Positions 31,450-40,666 of a DNA stretch of 64,000 nucleotides are shown here, one piece after another; the stretch's first letter is position 1, and each line of letters starts with the position of its first letter. The notes under the pieces are model-generated. The model worked only from the letters and a program-made list of their open reading frames with translations. It was not told the DNA's origin and did no database searches. This DNA comes from Variovorax sp. CF079 (lineage in GTDB: Bacteria; Pseudomonadota; Gammaproteobacteria; Burkholderiales; Burkholderiaceae_C). The position numbers were made by a program, and so were the translations under genes. The stretch covers positions 90,357-154,356 of the forward strand of contig NZ_FMZU01000020.1 in assembly GCF_900101545.1 (NCBI RefSeq), written 5' to 3'.

Positions 31450-32226
31450 ATGAGCACAGCTTCCGTTCGCACCGAGATCGACGGCCCCGTCAGCACCATC
31501 GTCATGAGCCGCCCGCGGCAGCGCAATGCGGTGGACCGTGAGATGGCAAGGCAGCTGCGCGAGGCCTTCGAGCGCTTCGAGGCCGACGACAGCCAACGCG
31601 TGGCGGTGCTCTGGGGCGAACACGGCGTGTTCTGCGCCGGCGCCGACCTGAGCGCGCTGAACGACCCGGCGCGCCGCAACGAGGTGGATCCCGAAGGCGG
31701 CGGCACCGGACCGATGGGGCCGACGCGCATGGCACTGGCCAAACCGCTCGTCGCCGCCATCAGCGGCCATGCCGTGGCCGGCGGCCTCGAACTCGCCCTG
31801 CTGGCCGACCTGCGCGTGGCCGAAGACAGCGCCGTGCTCGGCGTGTTCTGCCGCCGCTGGGGCGTGCCGCTGATCGACGGCGGCACCGTGCGGCTGCCGC
31901 GCATCGTCGGCATGGGGCGGGCGCTGGACCTGATCCTTACCGGCCGGGCCGTGGCCGCCAGCGAAGCGCTCGCCATGGGCCTGGTCAATCGCGTGGTGCC
32001 CGACGGCGGCGCGCGGCAGACGGCTGAACAGCTTGCGCGCGAACTGGCGGCCTTTCCGCAGCAATGCATGCTGGCCGACCGCGCATCCGCCTATGCCCAG
32101 TGGGACCTGCCCCTGGCCCAAGCCTTGCAGCAGGAAGGCCGACTGGGCGCACCGATCGTCGCCACCGAGGGTGCGGCCGGCGCGGCCCGCTTCGTCGGCG
32201 GCGCGGGCCGGCACGGCCGGTTCTGA
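31450..32226 (+). CDS. Crotonase (enoyl-CoA hydratase/isomerase) family protein
   Basis: The 258-residue protein has the crotonase fold signatures FCAGADLSAL and GHAVAGGLELALLADLRVA, which form the oxyanion hole. By manual alignment the two acid residues of rat enoyl-CoA hydratase are not conserved: the Glu144 position falls in GVFCRRWG and Glu164 is replaced by D in ALDLILTG. It may therefore be an isomerase, thioesterase or other crotonase rather than a hydratase. ATG 31450 was chosen; upstream sequence belongs to the efp terminator. The LOG gene follows after 41 bp. Confidence 0.82.
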   Translation: MSTASVRTEIDGPVSTIVMSRPRQRNAVDREMARQLREAFERFEADDSQRVAVLWGEHGVFCAGADLSALNDPARRNEVDPEGGGTGPMGPTRMALAKPLVAAISGHAVAGGLELALLADLRVAEDSAVLGVFCRRWGVPLIDGGTVRLPRIVGMGRALDLILTGRAVAASEALAMGLVNRVVPDGGARQTAEQLARELAAFPQQCMLADRASAYAQWDLPLAQALQQEGRLGAPIVATEGAAGAARFVGGAGRHGRF

Positions 32227-32267
32227 GCGACCGCGCGCACAATCCAAGAAAAACCCTTCGCCAGACC

Positions 32268-33134
32268 ATGCACAACAGCACGCACGACCTCCACGACAAA
32301 CGCCTCGCCGACGCCTGGGCCACCCTTCAGTCCCACGCCGACAAGGGCCTTCCCCTCCATTCCGATCCTTCGCGCCTCGCCTTTGCCGACCCCGAGTTCC
32401 TGCTGCGCCGCGAAACGCGCGGGCTGCGCATGCAGCTCGAGCTGATGAAACCCGACCTCGAGATGCGCGCGCACGGCATCGAGAACACGGTGGTGGTGTT
32501 CGGCAGCGCCCGCTTTCGCAGCGAGGAGGAATCCGGTGCCCTGATCGCCCAGGCCGATGCCGCCGGCGACGCGGTGGCGGCGGCCCGCTGGCGCAGGCTG
32601 GCGCGCAGCTCCCATTACTACGAGAAGGCGCGCGCCTTCGGCAAGCTGGTCGCACAGTACAGCGACGACAAGGATCCGGCGGACAAGCTCTTCGTCTGCA
32701 CCGGCGGCGGCCCCGGCATCATGCAGGCCGCCAACCGTGGCGCCTACGAAGGCGGCGGGCTCTCGGTCGGTCTTGCGATCGCATTGCCGATGGAAGAGGA
32801 AGCCAATCCCTACGTCACGCCGGCGCTCAGCTTCAAGTTCCATTACTTCGCGATCCGCAAGATGCATTTCATGATGCGGGCGAAGGCGCTGGTCGCGTTT
32901 CCGGGCGGTTTCGGCACCCTGGACGAACTGTTCGAGGTGATCACGCTGGTGCAGACGCGCAAGGCCAAGCCGGTGCCGATCGTGCTCTTCGGCTCGGACT
33001 ACTGGAAGCAGCTGATCAATTTCGACTTCCTGGCCGAGGAGGGCGTGATCTCGCCCGAGGACGTGAAGCTGATCGAGTACGTGGACGCGCCGCAGGACGC
33101 CTGGGACGCGATCAAGCGCTTCTACAAGCTCTGA
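32268..33134 (+). CDS. LOG family protein (TIGR00730-like nucleotide phosphoribohydrolase)
   Basis: The 288-residue protein has the LOG motifs CTGGGPGIMQAANRGAYEGG and FPGGFGTLDELFEVITLVQT. Such proteins cleave nucleoside monophosphates to free base and ribose phosphate, and are often misnamed lysine decarboxylases. It is longer than plant-type LOG (about 200 residues) because of an N-terminal helical part of about 75 residues. Its 3' end overlaps the convergent MFS gene by 13 bp. Confidence 0.85.
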   Translation: MHNSTHDLHDKRLADAWATLQSHADKGLPLHSDPSRLAFADPEFLLRRETRGLRMQLELMKPDLEMRAHGIENTVVVFGSARFRSEEESGALIAQADAAGDAVAAARWRRLARSSHYYEKARAFGKLVAQYSDDKDPADKLFVCTGGGPGIMQAANRGAYEGGGLSVGLAIALPMEEEANPYVTPALSFKFHYFAIRKMHFMMRAKALVAFPGGFGTLDELFEVITLVQTRKAKPVPIVLFGSDYWKQLINFDFLAEEGVISPEDVKLIEYVDAPQDAWDAIKRFYKL

Positions 33135-34303
33135 TCGTGCCGGGGCAGTTGCAAGCCCCACACCGCTCGCGCGCCCAGGGCCACCGCCCCGCCGACCAGC
33201 CAGAACACGCCCGCGACGCCGATCAGCGCACCGACCGAGCCGAACAGCATCGGCATCGCGACGCTCGAGGCATTGATGGCCATGAGCCGCAGCCCGAGCG
33301 CTTCGCCGTGGCGTGCGTGCGGGGTGATCTGGTGCAGCATGCTCATCACCATCGGCTGCACGGCGCCGAGCGCGAAGCCCAGTACCACCGAGCACACGCC
33401 CATCGCCAGCGCCGACGACAACAGCGGATAGACCGCGAACACCAGCGCGGTGACGACCGTCGACGTGGCAATCACGCTGCGCTCCGACGCACGCGAGGCC
33501 ACGAGCGGCAGCACGATCCGTATCACCGCGGCCGCGATCGCGAAGGCGCCGAGGATCGAGCCGATCACCGAAGCGCCCAGCCCGCGCTCGTGGCCGAGGA
33601 TGGGCAGCACGAAGGCATGCACGTCCCAGGCCGAAGACTGCAGCCAGTTCACGAACAGCAGGCGCCGGAACATCGACTCGCGCAACAGATCCCAGGCACG
33701 CGGCCTGGCGCCGCCGGCCGGCAAGGACACGCGCGGCAGCTCGGGGGTCTTGCGCGCAAAGAACCAGCCCGCAAGCGGCAAGAGCGCCAGCGCCGCGAAT
33801 GCGATGCGAAAGCCTGGCAGGTCGGCCGGGGTTCGGCCTGCATGATCGATCAGCAATCCGGCGCAGAAGGGCCCCACGAAGTTGGCCACGGCCGGCGCGA
33901 TCGCGAGCCAGCTGAACACCTTCTTGAGCTGCACCGGATCGGCCGCGGCCCGTCCGACATGGCGCTGCAGCGCGATGACGGCCGCACCGGTGGCGCCGCC
34001 GGTCATCAGCGCCGCGAGGCACATCACCGAAAACCACGGAACGACGGCCACGAGCGCCGTGCCCACGGAGGCGGCGATCACCGACAGCATCAGCGGCCGC
34101 TTGAGCCCATGCCGGTCGGCAAAGCGACCGGCCGGGAGCGCCAGAAAAACCTGCGTGAGCGCGAACAGCGCGATCAGCAGGCCCACCGCCGCCGCGCTGT
34201 AGCCCTGCTGGAGCGCGAGCAAGGGGCCCGCCAAGCGCAGGCCGGTCATTGCCGCATGCAAACAGATCTGGGCCGCGATGAGCTTCAGCAGCTCCGGGGT
34301 CAT
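33122..34303 (-). CDS. MFS transporter
   Basis: The 393-residue protein has twelve predicted helices and the MFS loop motif GRFADRHGLKRPLM between helices 2 and 3. Substrate is unknown; it resembles small-molecule exporters. ATG 34303 (MTPELLKLIAAQIC) was chosen because the longer frame upstream is rmuC shadow. It lies 13 bp after rmuC on the same strand and overlaps the convergent LOG gene at its end. Confidence 0.85.
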   Translation of the reverse strand: MTPELLKLIAAQICLHAAMTGLRLAGPLLALQQGYSAAAVGLLIALFALTQVFLALPAGRFADRHGLKRPLMLSVIAASVGTALVAVVPWFSVMCLAALMTGGATGAAVIALQRHVGRAAADPVQLKKVFSWLAIAPAVANFVGPFCAGLLIDHAGRTPADLPGFRIAFAALALLPLAGWFFARKTPELPRVSLPAGGARPRAWDLLRESMFRRLLFVNWLQSSAWDVHAFVLPILGHERGLGASVIGSILGAFAIAAAVIRIVLPLVASRASERSVIATSTVVTALVFAVYPLLSSALAMGVCSVVLGFALGAVQPMVMSMLHQITPHARHGEALGLRLMAINASSVAMPMLFGSVGALIGVAGVFWLVGGAVALGARAVWGLQLPRHDQSL

Positions 34304-34316
34304 GCAGTCTTGGGGC

Positions 34317-35669
34317 TCACGGGGCTCCGTCGTCGGTGTCTTCGGGCGATGGCAGCAAGGCCTGCGACTGCGCCTCGGGCAGCGCCTCCACCTTGCGCAG
34401 CGCCAGGCGCATCTGCTTGGCGCGCGTGTCGGCCTTGTCGAGCGTGTCGGAGGCCTTGGCCACCTGCTCCTTGATGCGCGCGACCCATTCGCCATAGCGC
34501 TCGAACTCGGTCTTGACCGCGCCGAGCACCTTCCACACTTCGGAAGCCTGCTGCTCCAGCGCCAGCGTGCGGAAGCCCATATGCAGGCTGTTGAGCATGG
34601 CCAGCAGCGTGGTCGGGCCGGCCAGCGTCACGCGGTGCTGGCGCTGGATCGCGTCCATCAATCCGGGGCGGCGCAGCACCTCGGCATACAGGCTCTCCAC
34701 CGGCAGGAACAGGATCGCGAAGTCGGTGGTGTGCGGCGCGGCCAGGTAGTTCTCGGCGATCGATCGCGCCTCGCTGCGGATGCGCGCCTCCAGCGCCTTG
34801 GCCGCGAGATCGGCGGCGCCAGGGTCGACGCGCTCGTGGGCATCGAGCAGCCGCTCGTAGTCGTCGCGCGGGAACTTGGCATCGATCGGCAGCCAGACCG
34901 TCGCGCCGTCGCCGCCACGGCCCGGAAAGCGGATCGCGAAGTCCACGCGCTGCCCGCTGCGCGGCTTGGTCTCGACCTGCTTCGCATACTGGTCGGGCGT
35001 GAGCACCTGCTCGAGCAGGGCCTCGAGCTGCACTTCGCCGAACACGCCGCGCGTCTTCACGTTGGTCAGCACGCGCTGCAGGCTGCCGACGCCGACCGCG
35101 AGGGTCTGCATCTCGCCCAGGCCCTTGTGCACCTGTTCGAGCCGGTCGGCCACCTGCTTGAAGCTCTCGCCCAGGCGCGCCTCGAGCGTGCTTTGCAGCT
35201 TCTCGTCGACTGTCTTGCGCATCTCGTCGAGCTTGGCGGTGTTGCTCTGCTGGAGTTGCGCGAGCTGGGTTTCCATGGTGGCGCGGACTTCGGCAAGCCG
35301 CCGTGCATTCGACTCGGAAAGGCCCTGCAGCTGGGTATTGAGCGTGTCAGCCAAGCTCTTCTGCAGCAGCGTGAGTTGCTGCGCGAAGGCATCGATCTGG
35401 GCGTTCTGTGTGCGCGTGGCTTCAGCGCTCTGCTGCACCAGCGCCTGCTGAAAGGTCGCGAAGGACTGGGCAGTCTCCTGCCGCGCGCCGCGCGAGGACT
35501 CGCCGATCTCGTGGCGCAGCTCGCGTTCGATGCGTTCGTTGGCCGCGCCCAGCGTGGCGATCAGCGTGCTGTGGTCGAGCGCCGGCGGCTTGCGCAGCAG
35601 CAGCCAGACGACGAGGATGAAAGTCAGGGCCGCGAGGGCCAGGAGGATCCAGGGTTCCAACGGGGGCAT
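34317..35669 (-). CDS. rmuC: DNA recombination protein RmuC
   Basis: RmuC limits inversions at short inverted repeats and has a predicted endonuclease-like core. The 450-residue protein has one N-terminal membrane helix (about 7-26), a long coiled coil (about 35-200) and the RmuC core (LTNVKTRGVFGEVQLEALLE, FAIRFPGRG, WLPIDAKFP, TDFAILFLPVESLYAEVLR, GPTTLLAMLNSL). ATG 35669 is the start. It is 5 bp after the hydroxyacid dehydrogenase gene. Confidence 0.93.
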   Translation of the reverse strand: MPPLEPWILLALAALTFILVVWLLLRKPPALDHSTLIATLGAANERIERELRHEIGESSRGARQETAQSFATFQQALVQQSAEATRTQNAQIDAFAQQLTLLQKSLADTLNTQLQGLSESNARRLAEVRATMETQLAQLQQSNTAKLDEMRKTVDEKLQSTLEARLGESFKQVADRLEQVHKGLGEMQTLAVGVGSLQRVLTNVKTRGVFGEVQLEALLEQVLTPDQYAKQVETKPRSGQRVDFAIRFPGRGGDGATVWLPIDAKFPRDDYERLLDAHERVDPGAADLAAKALEARIRSEARSIAENYLAAPHTTDFAILFLPVESLYAEVLRRPGLMDAIQRQHRVTLAGPTTLLAMLNSLHMGFRTLALEQQASEVWKVLGAVKTEFERYGEWVARIKEQVAKASDTLDKADTRAKQMRLALRKVEALPEAQSQALLPSPEDTDDGAP

Positions 35670-35674
35670 TGCGT

Positions 35675-36661
35675 CTACTTGCTCGCAAGCACTGCAGGGT
35701 TGAGCGGCGTCACCGGCGTGTTGTGGACCAGGAAGCCGATCAGGTTGTCCACCGCCAGATCGGCCATCGCGCGCCGCGTCGGCACGGTGGCGCTCGCGAT
35801 ATGCGGCGTGAGCACGACGTTCGGAACCTGGAGCAGTTCGGGATGCACCTTGGGTTCGCCCTCGAACACGTCGAGTCCCGCCGCGGCGATGCGCTTGTCG
35901 CGCAAGGCAGCGGCGAGCGCCGCGTCGTCGACGATGCCGCCGCGCGCGATGTTCACCAGCGTGGCCGTCGGCTTCATCAGCGCGAGCTCGGCGGCGCCGA
36001 TGGTGTGGTGCGAGGCCGGCGTGTAGGGCACCACCAGCACGACGTGGTCGGCGGTCTTGAGCAGCTCTTCCTTGCTCACGTAGCTGGCCTTGCATTCGGC
36101 TTCGAGCTTCGCATCGAGCCGCGAACGGTTGTGATAGATCACCTTCATGCCGAAGCCCAAGGCACCGCGACGCGCGATGCCCTGCCCGATGCGCCCCATG
36201 CCGACGATGCCGAGCGTGGCGCCGTGGATGTCGGAGCCGGCGAACATGTCGTAGCTCCACTTCTCCCACTTGCCTGCGCGCAGGAAATGTTCGCTCTCGG
36301 TGATGCGGCGCGCGGTGGCCATCAGCAGCGCGAAGCCGAAGTCGGCCGTGGTCTCGGTCAGCACGTCCGGCGCGTTGGTGGCGAGCACGCCGCACGCGGT
36401 CATCGCATCGACGTCGAAGTTGTTGTAGCCCACCGCCATATTGGCGCAGATCTTCAGCTCGGGGCAGGCCGCAAGCACCTCGGCATCGATGCGCTCGCTG
36501 CCGGTGGTGAAGGCGCCCTGCTTGCCCTTGAGCTTGTCGATCAGCTGGGTCTTGCTCCAGCTCTGGTCGCCCTGGTTGGACTCGACCTCGAAGTGTTCTT
36601 CGAGGCGTGCGATGGTCTCGGGAAAGATCGAACGTGCAACAAGGATTTTGGGTTTGCTCAT
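35675..36661 (-). CDS. D-2-hydroxyacid dehydrogenase (glyoxylate/hydroxypyruvate reductase type)
   Basis: The 328-residue NAD(P)H-dependent enzyme has the Rossmann motif LGIVGMGRIGQGIARR, the substrate-carboxylate arginine in NIARGGIVDDAAL, the acid in LDVFEGEP, and the catalytic histidine in LTPHIASATVPTR. It best fits GhrB/GyaR-type glyoxylate and hydroxypyruvate reductases; 2-ketogluconate reductase is an alternative. It starts at ATG 36661, 2 bp after the antiporter stop, in a tight run pncB, nhaD-like, this gene, rmuC, MFS. Confidence 0.88.
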   Translation of the reverse strand: MSKPKILVARSIFPETIARLEEHFEVESNQGDQSWSKTQLIDKLKGKQGAFTTGSERIDAEVLAACPELKICANMAVGYNNFDVDAMTACGVLATNAPDVLTETTADFGFALLMATARRITESEHFLRAGKWEKWSYDMFAGSDIHGATLGIVGMGRIGQGIARRGALGFGMKVIYHNRSRLDAKLEAECKASYVSKEELLKTADHVVLVVPYTPASHHTIGAAELALMKPTATLVNIARGGIVDDAALAAALRDKRIAAAGLDVFEGEPKVHPELLQVPNVVLTPHIASATVPTRRAMADLAVDNLIGFLVHNTPVTPLNPAVLASK

Positions 36662-36663
36662 GA

Positions 36664-38076
36664 TCAACGGAAGAAGATGAAGGTGGAGACGACGAACAGC
36701 GGCACCAGGATGGCACCCGACCACAGCATGTAGCCGAAGAAGCTCGGCATGCGCACGCCGCGGCTTTCCGCGATGGCCTTGACCATCAGGTTGGGCGCGT
36801 TGCCGATGTAGGTGTTGGCGCCCATGAACACGGCGCCCGCCGAGATGGCGGCCAGCGTGGTGGCGTAGGTGGTCATCAGCGCCTGCGGATCGCCGCCGGC
36901 GGTATTGAAGAACACCAGGTAGGTGGGTGCATTGTCCAGGAAAGAGCTCAGCACGCCGGTGCCCCAGAAGTACATCGCCGGATCGGGCTGGCCGTCGGGG
37001 CGGGTCACGGCGGAGACGACTGCGCCGAAGGGTCCATTCACGCCCGCCTTGAGCATCGCGATCACCGGGATGATGGTCAGGAAGATGCCGGCGAACAGCT
37101 TGGCTACCTCGGCCATCGGCTCCCAGGCGAACTGGTTGGCGGCGTGCACCTGGGGCGCGGTGATCTTCAGCGAGAGCAGCGTGATCGCGATCAGGCCCGC
37201 ATCGCGCACGAGGCCCGGCAGGCCGACCTCGGTGCCGTGGACGTCGAAGCTGACGGGCGACTTCCAGAAGCCGCTGAGCAGCACGAAGAAGATCACGCCC
37301 GCCAACAGCCAGAAGTTGACCGCGCCGTCGAAGCCGATCTTGCGCGTGTCGGGCGTGGGGTCGATCGTCAACACGCCTTCCTTGCGGTAGTACCAGGTGT
37401 CGATCGCATAGAACAACGCGAGCAGGATGCCGACGATGAACAGCGTGTCGGCAAGGATGTTCTGTGCGGTCCAGAAGAAGTCCACGCCCTTGAGAAAACC
37501 CAGGAACAGCGGCGGATCGCCCATCGGCGTCAGCGAGCCGCCGACGTTCGACACGATGAAGATGAAGAACACGATCACATGAGCCCTGTGCAGGCGGTTG
37601 TCGTTGGCGCGGATCAGGGGGCGGATCAGCAGCATGGAGGCGCCGGTCGTGCCCATGAGGCTCGCGAGCACCGCCCCGATGGCGAGGATCGCCGTGTTCA
37701 GCCCCGGCGCACCGTGCAGGTTGCCGCGCACATGGATGCCGCCGGCCACGGCGAACAGCGCGATGAGCAGGATGACGAACGGGATGTACTCGGCCAGCAG
37801 CGCATGGACGAACTGCGCCCCCGCCAGCGCGACGCCGTAGATCACGGCAAAAGGCAGCAGGAAGGCCAGCGCCCAGCCGGCAGAAACCTTGCCGTAGTGG
37901 TGGTGCCAGAACGACGGCGCCAGCAGCGGCATCAGCGCGATCGACAGCAGGATGCCGGCGAAAGGCAGGCCCCACAGGGGCGACAGCACGCTGCCGTCGA
38001 AATCGGCAGCGAAGCTCGTTGCGGGGGCCAGCGCCAGCAGCGCGATGGCCATCGGCCGGTGCAGAACGCCTCTCAC
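36664..38076 (-). CDS. Sodium:proton antiporter, NhaD type
   Basis: The 470-residue protein is a polytopic membrane transporter of the ion transporter superfamily, most like NhaD Na+/H+ antiporters: MPLLAPSFWHHHYGKVSAGW, FFIFIVSNVGGSLTPMGDPP, SSFLDNAPTYLVFFN and MGANTYIGNAPNLMVKAIAE are characteristic. GTG 38076 gives a signal-like N-terminus (MRGVLHRPMAIALLALAP) and overlaps the pncB stop (GTGA); ATG 38052 is the alternative. It would help sodium and pH balance. Confidence 0.88.
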   Translation of the reverse strand: MRGVLHRPMAIALLALAPATSFAADFDGSVLSPLWGLPFAGILLSIALMPLLAPSFWHHHYGKVSAGWALAFLLPFAVIYGVALAGAQFVHALLAEYIPFVILLIALFAVAGGIHVRGNLHGAPGLNTAILAIGAVLASLMGTTGASMLLIRPLIRANDNRLHRAHVIVFFIFIVSNVGGSLTPMGDPPLFLGFLKGVDFFWTAQNILADTLFIVGILLALFYAIDTWYYRKEGVLTIDPTPDTRKIGFDGAVNFWLLAGVIFFVLLSGFWKSPVSFDVHGTEVGLPGLVRDAGLIAITLLSLKITAPQVHAANQFAWEPMAEVAKLFAGIFLTIIPVIAMLKAGVNGPFGAVVSAVTRPDGQPDPAMYFWGTGVLSSFLDNAPTYLVFFNTAGGDPQALMTTYATTLAAISAGAVFMGANTYIGNAPNLMVKAIAESRGVRMPSFFGYMLWSGAILVPLFVVSTFIFFR

Positions 38077-39302
38077 CGCGCCGAGCCAGGCCGCTCGGCA
38101 GGCTGGGCAATCTCGAACACCTGCCGCAGATAGGCCAGATACCTCTCGTCGTCGCACATGTTCTTGGAAGGCGTGTCGGACAGCTTGGCCACCGGCTGGT
38201 CGTTGCAGCGGACCATCTTGATCACGATCTGCAGCGGCTCGTAGCCCAGGTCGTTGGTGAGGTTGGTGCCGATGCCGAAGGCCAGCTGGCAGCGGCCCCG
38301 GAACTGCTGGTAGAGCTCGATGGTTCGCGGCACGGTAAGGCTGTCGCTGAAGATCAGGGTTTTGGTGCGCGGATCGACGCGATTCGCAATGTAGTGGGCC
38401 AGCATGCGCTCGCCCCACTGGAAGGGGTCGCCGCTGTCATGGCGCGCGCCGTCGAACAGCTTGCAGAAGTACAGGTCGAAGTCGCGCAGGAACGCGCTCA
38501 TGCCGTAGACGTCCGACAGCGCGATGCCGAGGTCGCCGCGGTATTCGCGCGCCCACGACTCGAAACCGAAGACCTGGCTGTCGCGCAGGCGGGGCCCGAG
38601 CGCCTGGCAGGCCTGGAGGTATTCGTGCGCCATGGTGCCCAGCGGGATCAGTCCGAGCTTCATGGCGTACAGCACATTGCTGGTGCCGGCGAGCTGCGGC
38701 AGCTTGGCGGCCCGCTGCGGCGGCGAGCTGACGGCGCCAAGCCTGGTAGCGAGCGTGCGCAGCACTTCCTCGTGCCAGTCATTGGAGAAGCGCCGGCGCG
38801 TGCCGTAGTCGGCGATCTTGAGGTCCTCGAGGCCTGCCGCCTGCAGCTGCTCGATCTTGGTTTCGAGGCGCCGGCGCCCTTCGGCAATGTCCGGCTTCGG
38901 TTGCCTGTTGCGGAAGTAGACCTCGTTGACGATCGCCAGCACCGGGATCTCGAACAGGATGGTGTGCAGCCACGGCCCCTCGATGCGGATGTCGAGCTCG
39001 CCCGAGGCCTGCGGGATGATCTTGATGTACTTCTCGTTCAGGCGGAACAGGCCGAGAAAGTCGACGAAGTCGCTCTTGATGAAGCGCATGGAGCGCAGGT
39101 AGCTCAGTTCGGGATCCCTGAACTGGAGCGAGCAGAGATGGCGGACCTCTTCGCGGATCTGGGCCGCGAACTGCGCCAGGTCGACGCCGGGGTTGCGGCA
39201 CTTGAAGCGGTACTCGACGCGGGCGCCCGGAAAGTGATGCAGCACGACCTGCATCATCGTGAACTTGTAGAGGTCGGTGTCGAGCAGGCTTTGAATGATC
39301 AT
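38073..39302 (-). CDS. pncB: Nicotinate phosphoribosyltransferase
   Basis: PncB converts nicotinate and PRPP to nicotinate mononucleotide in NAD salvage. The 409-residue protein starts MIIQSLLDTDLYKFTMMQVV and shows YRFKCRNPG, GPWLHTILFEIPVLAIVNEV, ADYGTRRRFSNDW and TSNVLYAMKLG, as in the E. coli enzyme. It is the first gene of a run with the NhaD-like antiporter (4-nt overlap). Confidence 0.94.
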   Translation of the reverse strand: MIIQSLLDTDLYKFTMMQVVLHHFPGARVEYRFKCRNPGVDLAQFAAQIREEVRHLCSLQFRDPELSYLRSMRFIKSDFVDFLGLFRLNEKYIKIIPQASGELDIRIEGPWLHTILFEIPVLAIVNEVYFRNRQPKPDIAEGRRRLETKIEQLQAAGLEDLKIADYGTRRRFSNDWHEEVLRTLATRLGAVSSPPQRAAKLPQLAGTSNVLYAMKLGLIPLGTMAHEYLQACQALGPRLRDSQVFGFESWAREYRGDLGIALSDVYGMSAFLRDFDLYFCKLFDGARHDSGDPFQWGERMLAHYIANRVDPRTKTLIFSDSLTVPRTIELYQQFRGRCQLAFGIGTNLTNDLGYEPLQIVIKMVRCNDQPVAKLSDTPSKNMCDDERYLAYLRQVFEIAQPAERPGSAR

Positions 39303-39489
39303 GGTGCGGCGCGCTGGTGTCCGGGTTCGGCGTGCGGTCGATTATCACGGGCCGCGTCGGCATGTGCCTACGGCCCCTTCCCCGAGCGTCCTACCGTTCG
39401 ATCCACCCCCCCCACGCCAGAGTCATTTCACGCCGGCCACAAGCATTCGGGCAGGCGACAAAACCCGCTTATCTGAAGGAGATACGTCG

Positions 39490-39723
39490 ATGAACAAGGA
39501 CACCGTCGAAGGCAACTGGAAACAGCTCAAAGGCAAGGTGAAGGAGCAGTGGGGCAAGCTCACCGACGATGACTTCGACGTCATCGCCGGCAAGCGCGAC
39601 CAGCTGCTGGGACGCATTCAGGAGCGGCACGGCATCAGCAGGGAAGAGGCCGAGAAGCAAGTTAGCGAATGGGAGACGCGCGATGGCCGCACGCCCGCTG
39701 CGCTGTGGTTCGAGAAGTATTGA
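39490..39723 (+). CDS. CsbD-family stress protein
   Basis: This 77-residue protein begins MNKDTVEGNWKQLKGKVKEQ and continues WGKLTDDDFDVIAGKRDQLLGRI, the CsbD signature. CsbD-like proteins are small, abundant and induced in general stress; their molecular role is unknown. Ribosome site AAGGAG lies before ATG 39490. A small exported protein follows after 28 bp and may be co-expressed. Confidence 0.92.
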   Translation: MNKDTVEGNWKQLKGKVKEQWGKLTDDDFDVIAGKRDQLLGRIQERHGISREEAEKQVSEWETRDGRTPAALWFEKY

Positions 39724-39751
39724 GTTCGATAACACCAAAGGAGTACATCCC

Positions 39752-40168
39752 ATGAAAAAACATCTGCTCATGCTCGCGATCGCATCCTCCTGCCTTGTTG
39801 CAACGCAAGCCGGTGCGATGAGCCAGGACGAGTACAAGGTCGCCAAGGAAAAGATCGAAGCCGACTACAAGGTCGACAAGACCAAGTGCGATGCCATGAA
39901 GGACAACGCCAAGGACGTCTGCGGGAAGGAAGCCAAGGGCAAGCAGAACGTTGCCAAGGCGGAACTCGAACAGCAGTTCAAGCCCAGCGAGAGCAATTCC
40001 CGCAAGGTAGCTGAAGAGAAGGTGAAGGCGAGCTACGAAGTCGCGAAGGAAAAGTGCGACGACCAGAAGGGCGCCGCCAAGAACGCTTGCGAGAAGGAAG
40101 CCAAGGCCGAGGAAGCCAAGGGCAAGGCCGACATCCGCGCGATGGCGAAGCCCGCCAAGATGCAATAA
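39752..40168 (+). CDS. Exported lysine-rich protein with a tandem cysteine repeat (unknown function)
   Basis: I do not recognise a named family. The 138-residue product has a signal peptide (residues 1-22, ending TQAGA) and a mature part that is helical and rich in Lys, Glu and Ala. It consists of two similar units, each with YKVxKxK then a cysteine pair ten residues apart: KTKCDAMKDNAKDVCGKEAK and KEKCDDQKGAAKNACEKEAK. Each pair could form a disulfide in the periplasm and staple a helical hairpin. It follows the CsbD gene, which suggests an envelope stress protein, but this is only context. Confidence 0.8.
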   Translation: MKKHLLMLAIASSCLVATQAGAMSQDEYKVAKEKIEADYKVDKTKCDAMKDNAKDVCGKEAKGKQNVAKAELEQQFKPSESNSRKVAEEKVKASYEVAKEKCDDQKGAAKNACEKEAKAEEAKGKADIRAMAKPAKMQ

Positions 40169-40192
40169 GCCTTCAAGCCGGTTGCCGGGCCG

Positions 40193-40220
40193 AGCGGCGT
40201 CTGCGGACGCCGCTTTTCTT
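40193..40220 (+). terminator. Terminator after the exported repeat protein
   Basis: AGCGGCGTC (40193-40201) pairs with GACGCCGCT (40206-40214) around TGCG, followed by a T-rich run to 40220. It lies just before the convergent thioesterase gene ends. Confidence 0.85.
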
Positions 40221-40228
40221 TGGGCGAC

Positions 40229-40666
40229 TCAGACGCGCAGTTCGTCGAGCACAGCCAGCAGCGCCGCCGGCAGCTTGACCGGACGTTGCGTCGCCCGGTC
40301 GACGTACACGTGGATGAAGTGGCCCTGCGCTGCCGCGGTCTCGGCCCCCTCGGCGAACAACGCGATTTCGTAGCGCACGCTGGAGCCGCCCGCATGCGCG
40401 ACCCTGACGCCCGCCTCCACCGTCTGCGGGAACGCGAGCGGCGCAAAGTAGTTGCACTGGGTTTCGACCACGAAACCGATGGTGTCGCCGCCATGGATGT
40501 CGAGCGCGCCGCGCTCGATCAGGAGCGCATTGACGGCGGTGTCGAACCAGCCGTAGTAGACGACGTTGTTGACATGCCCGTACATGTCGTTGTCGGCCCA
40601 GCGCGTCGGGATGCTGCGAAAGGCGCGGTAGCTGCTGCGGTGGTGGGGCGTGGGTCTGGCGCTCAT
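40229..40666 (-). CDS. Acyl-CoA thioesterase (4-hydroxybenzoyl-CoA thioesterase family)
   Basis: The 145-residue hot-dog protein has the active-site stretch TRWADNDMYGHVNNVVYYGW with the catalytic aspartate of the YbgC/4HBT type. It probably hydrolyses short or medium acyl-CoA esters. Its start ATG 40666 overlaps the stop of the deacetylase-like gene upstream, so the two are coupled. Confidence 0.87.
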   Translation of the reverse strand: MSARPTPHHRSSYRAFRSIPTRWADNDMYGHVNNVVYYGWFDTAVNALLIERGALDIHGGDTIGFVVETQCNYFAPLAFPQTVEAGVRVAHAGGSSVRYEIALFAEGAETAAAQGHFIHVYVDRATQRPVKLPAALLAVLDELRV

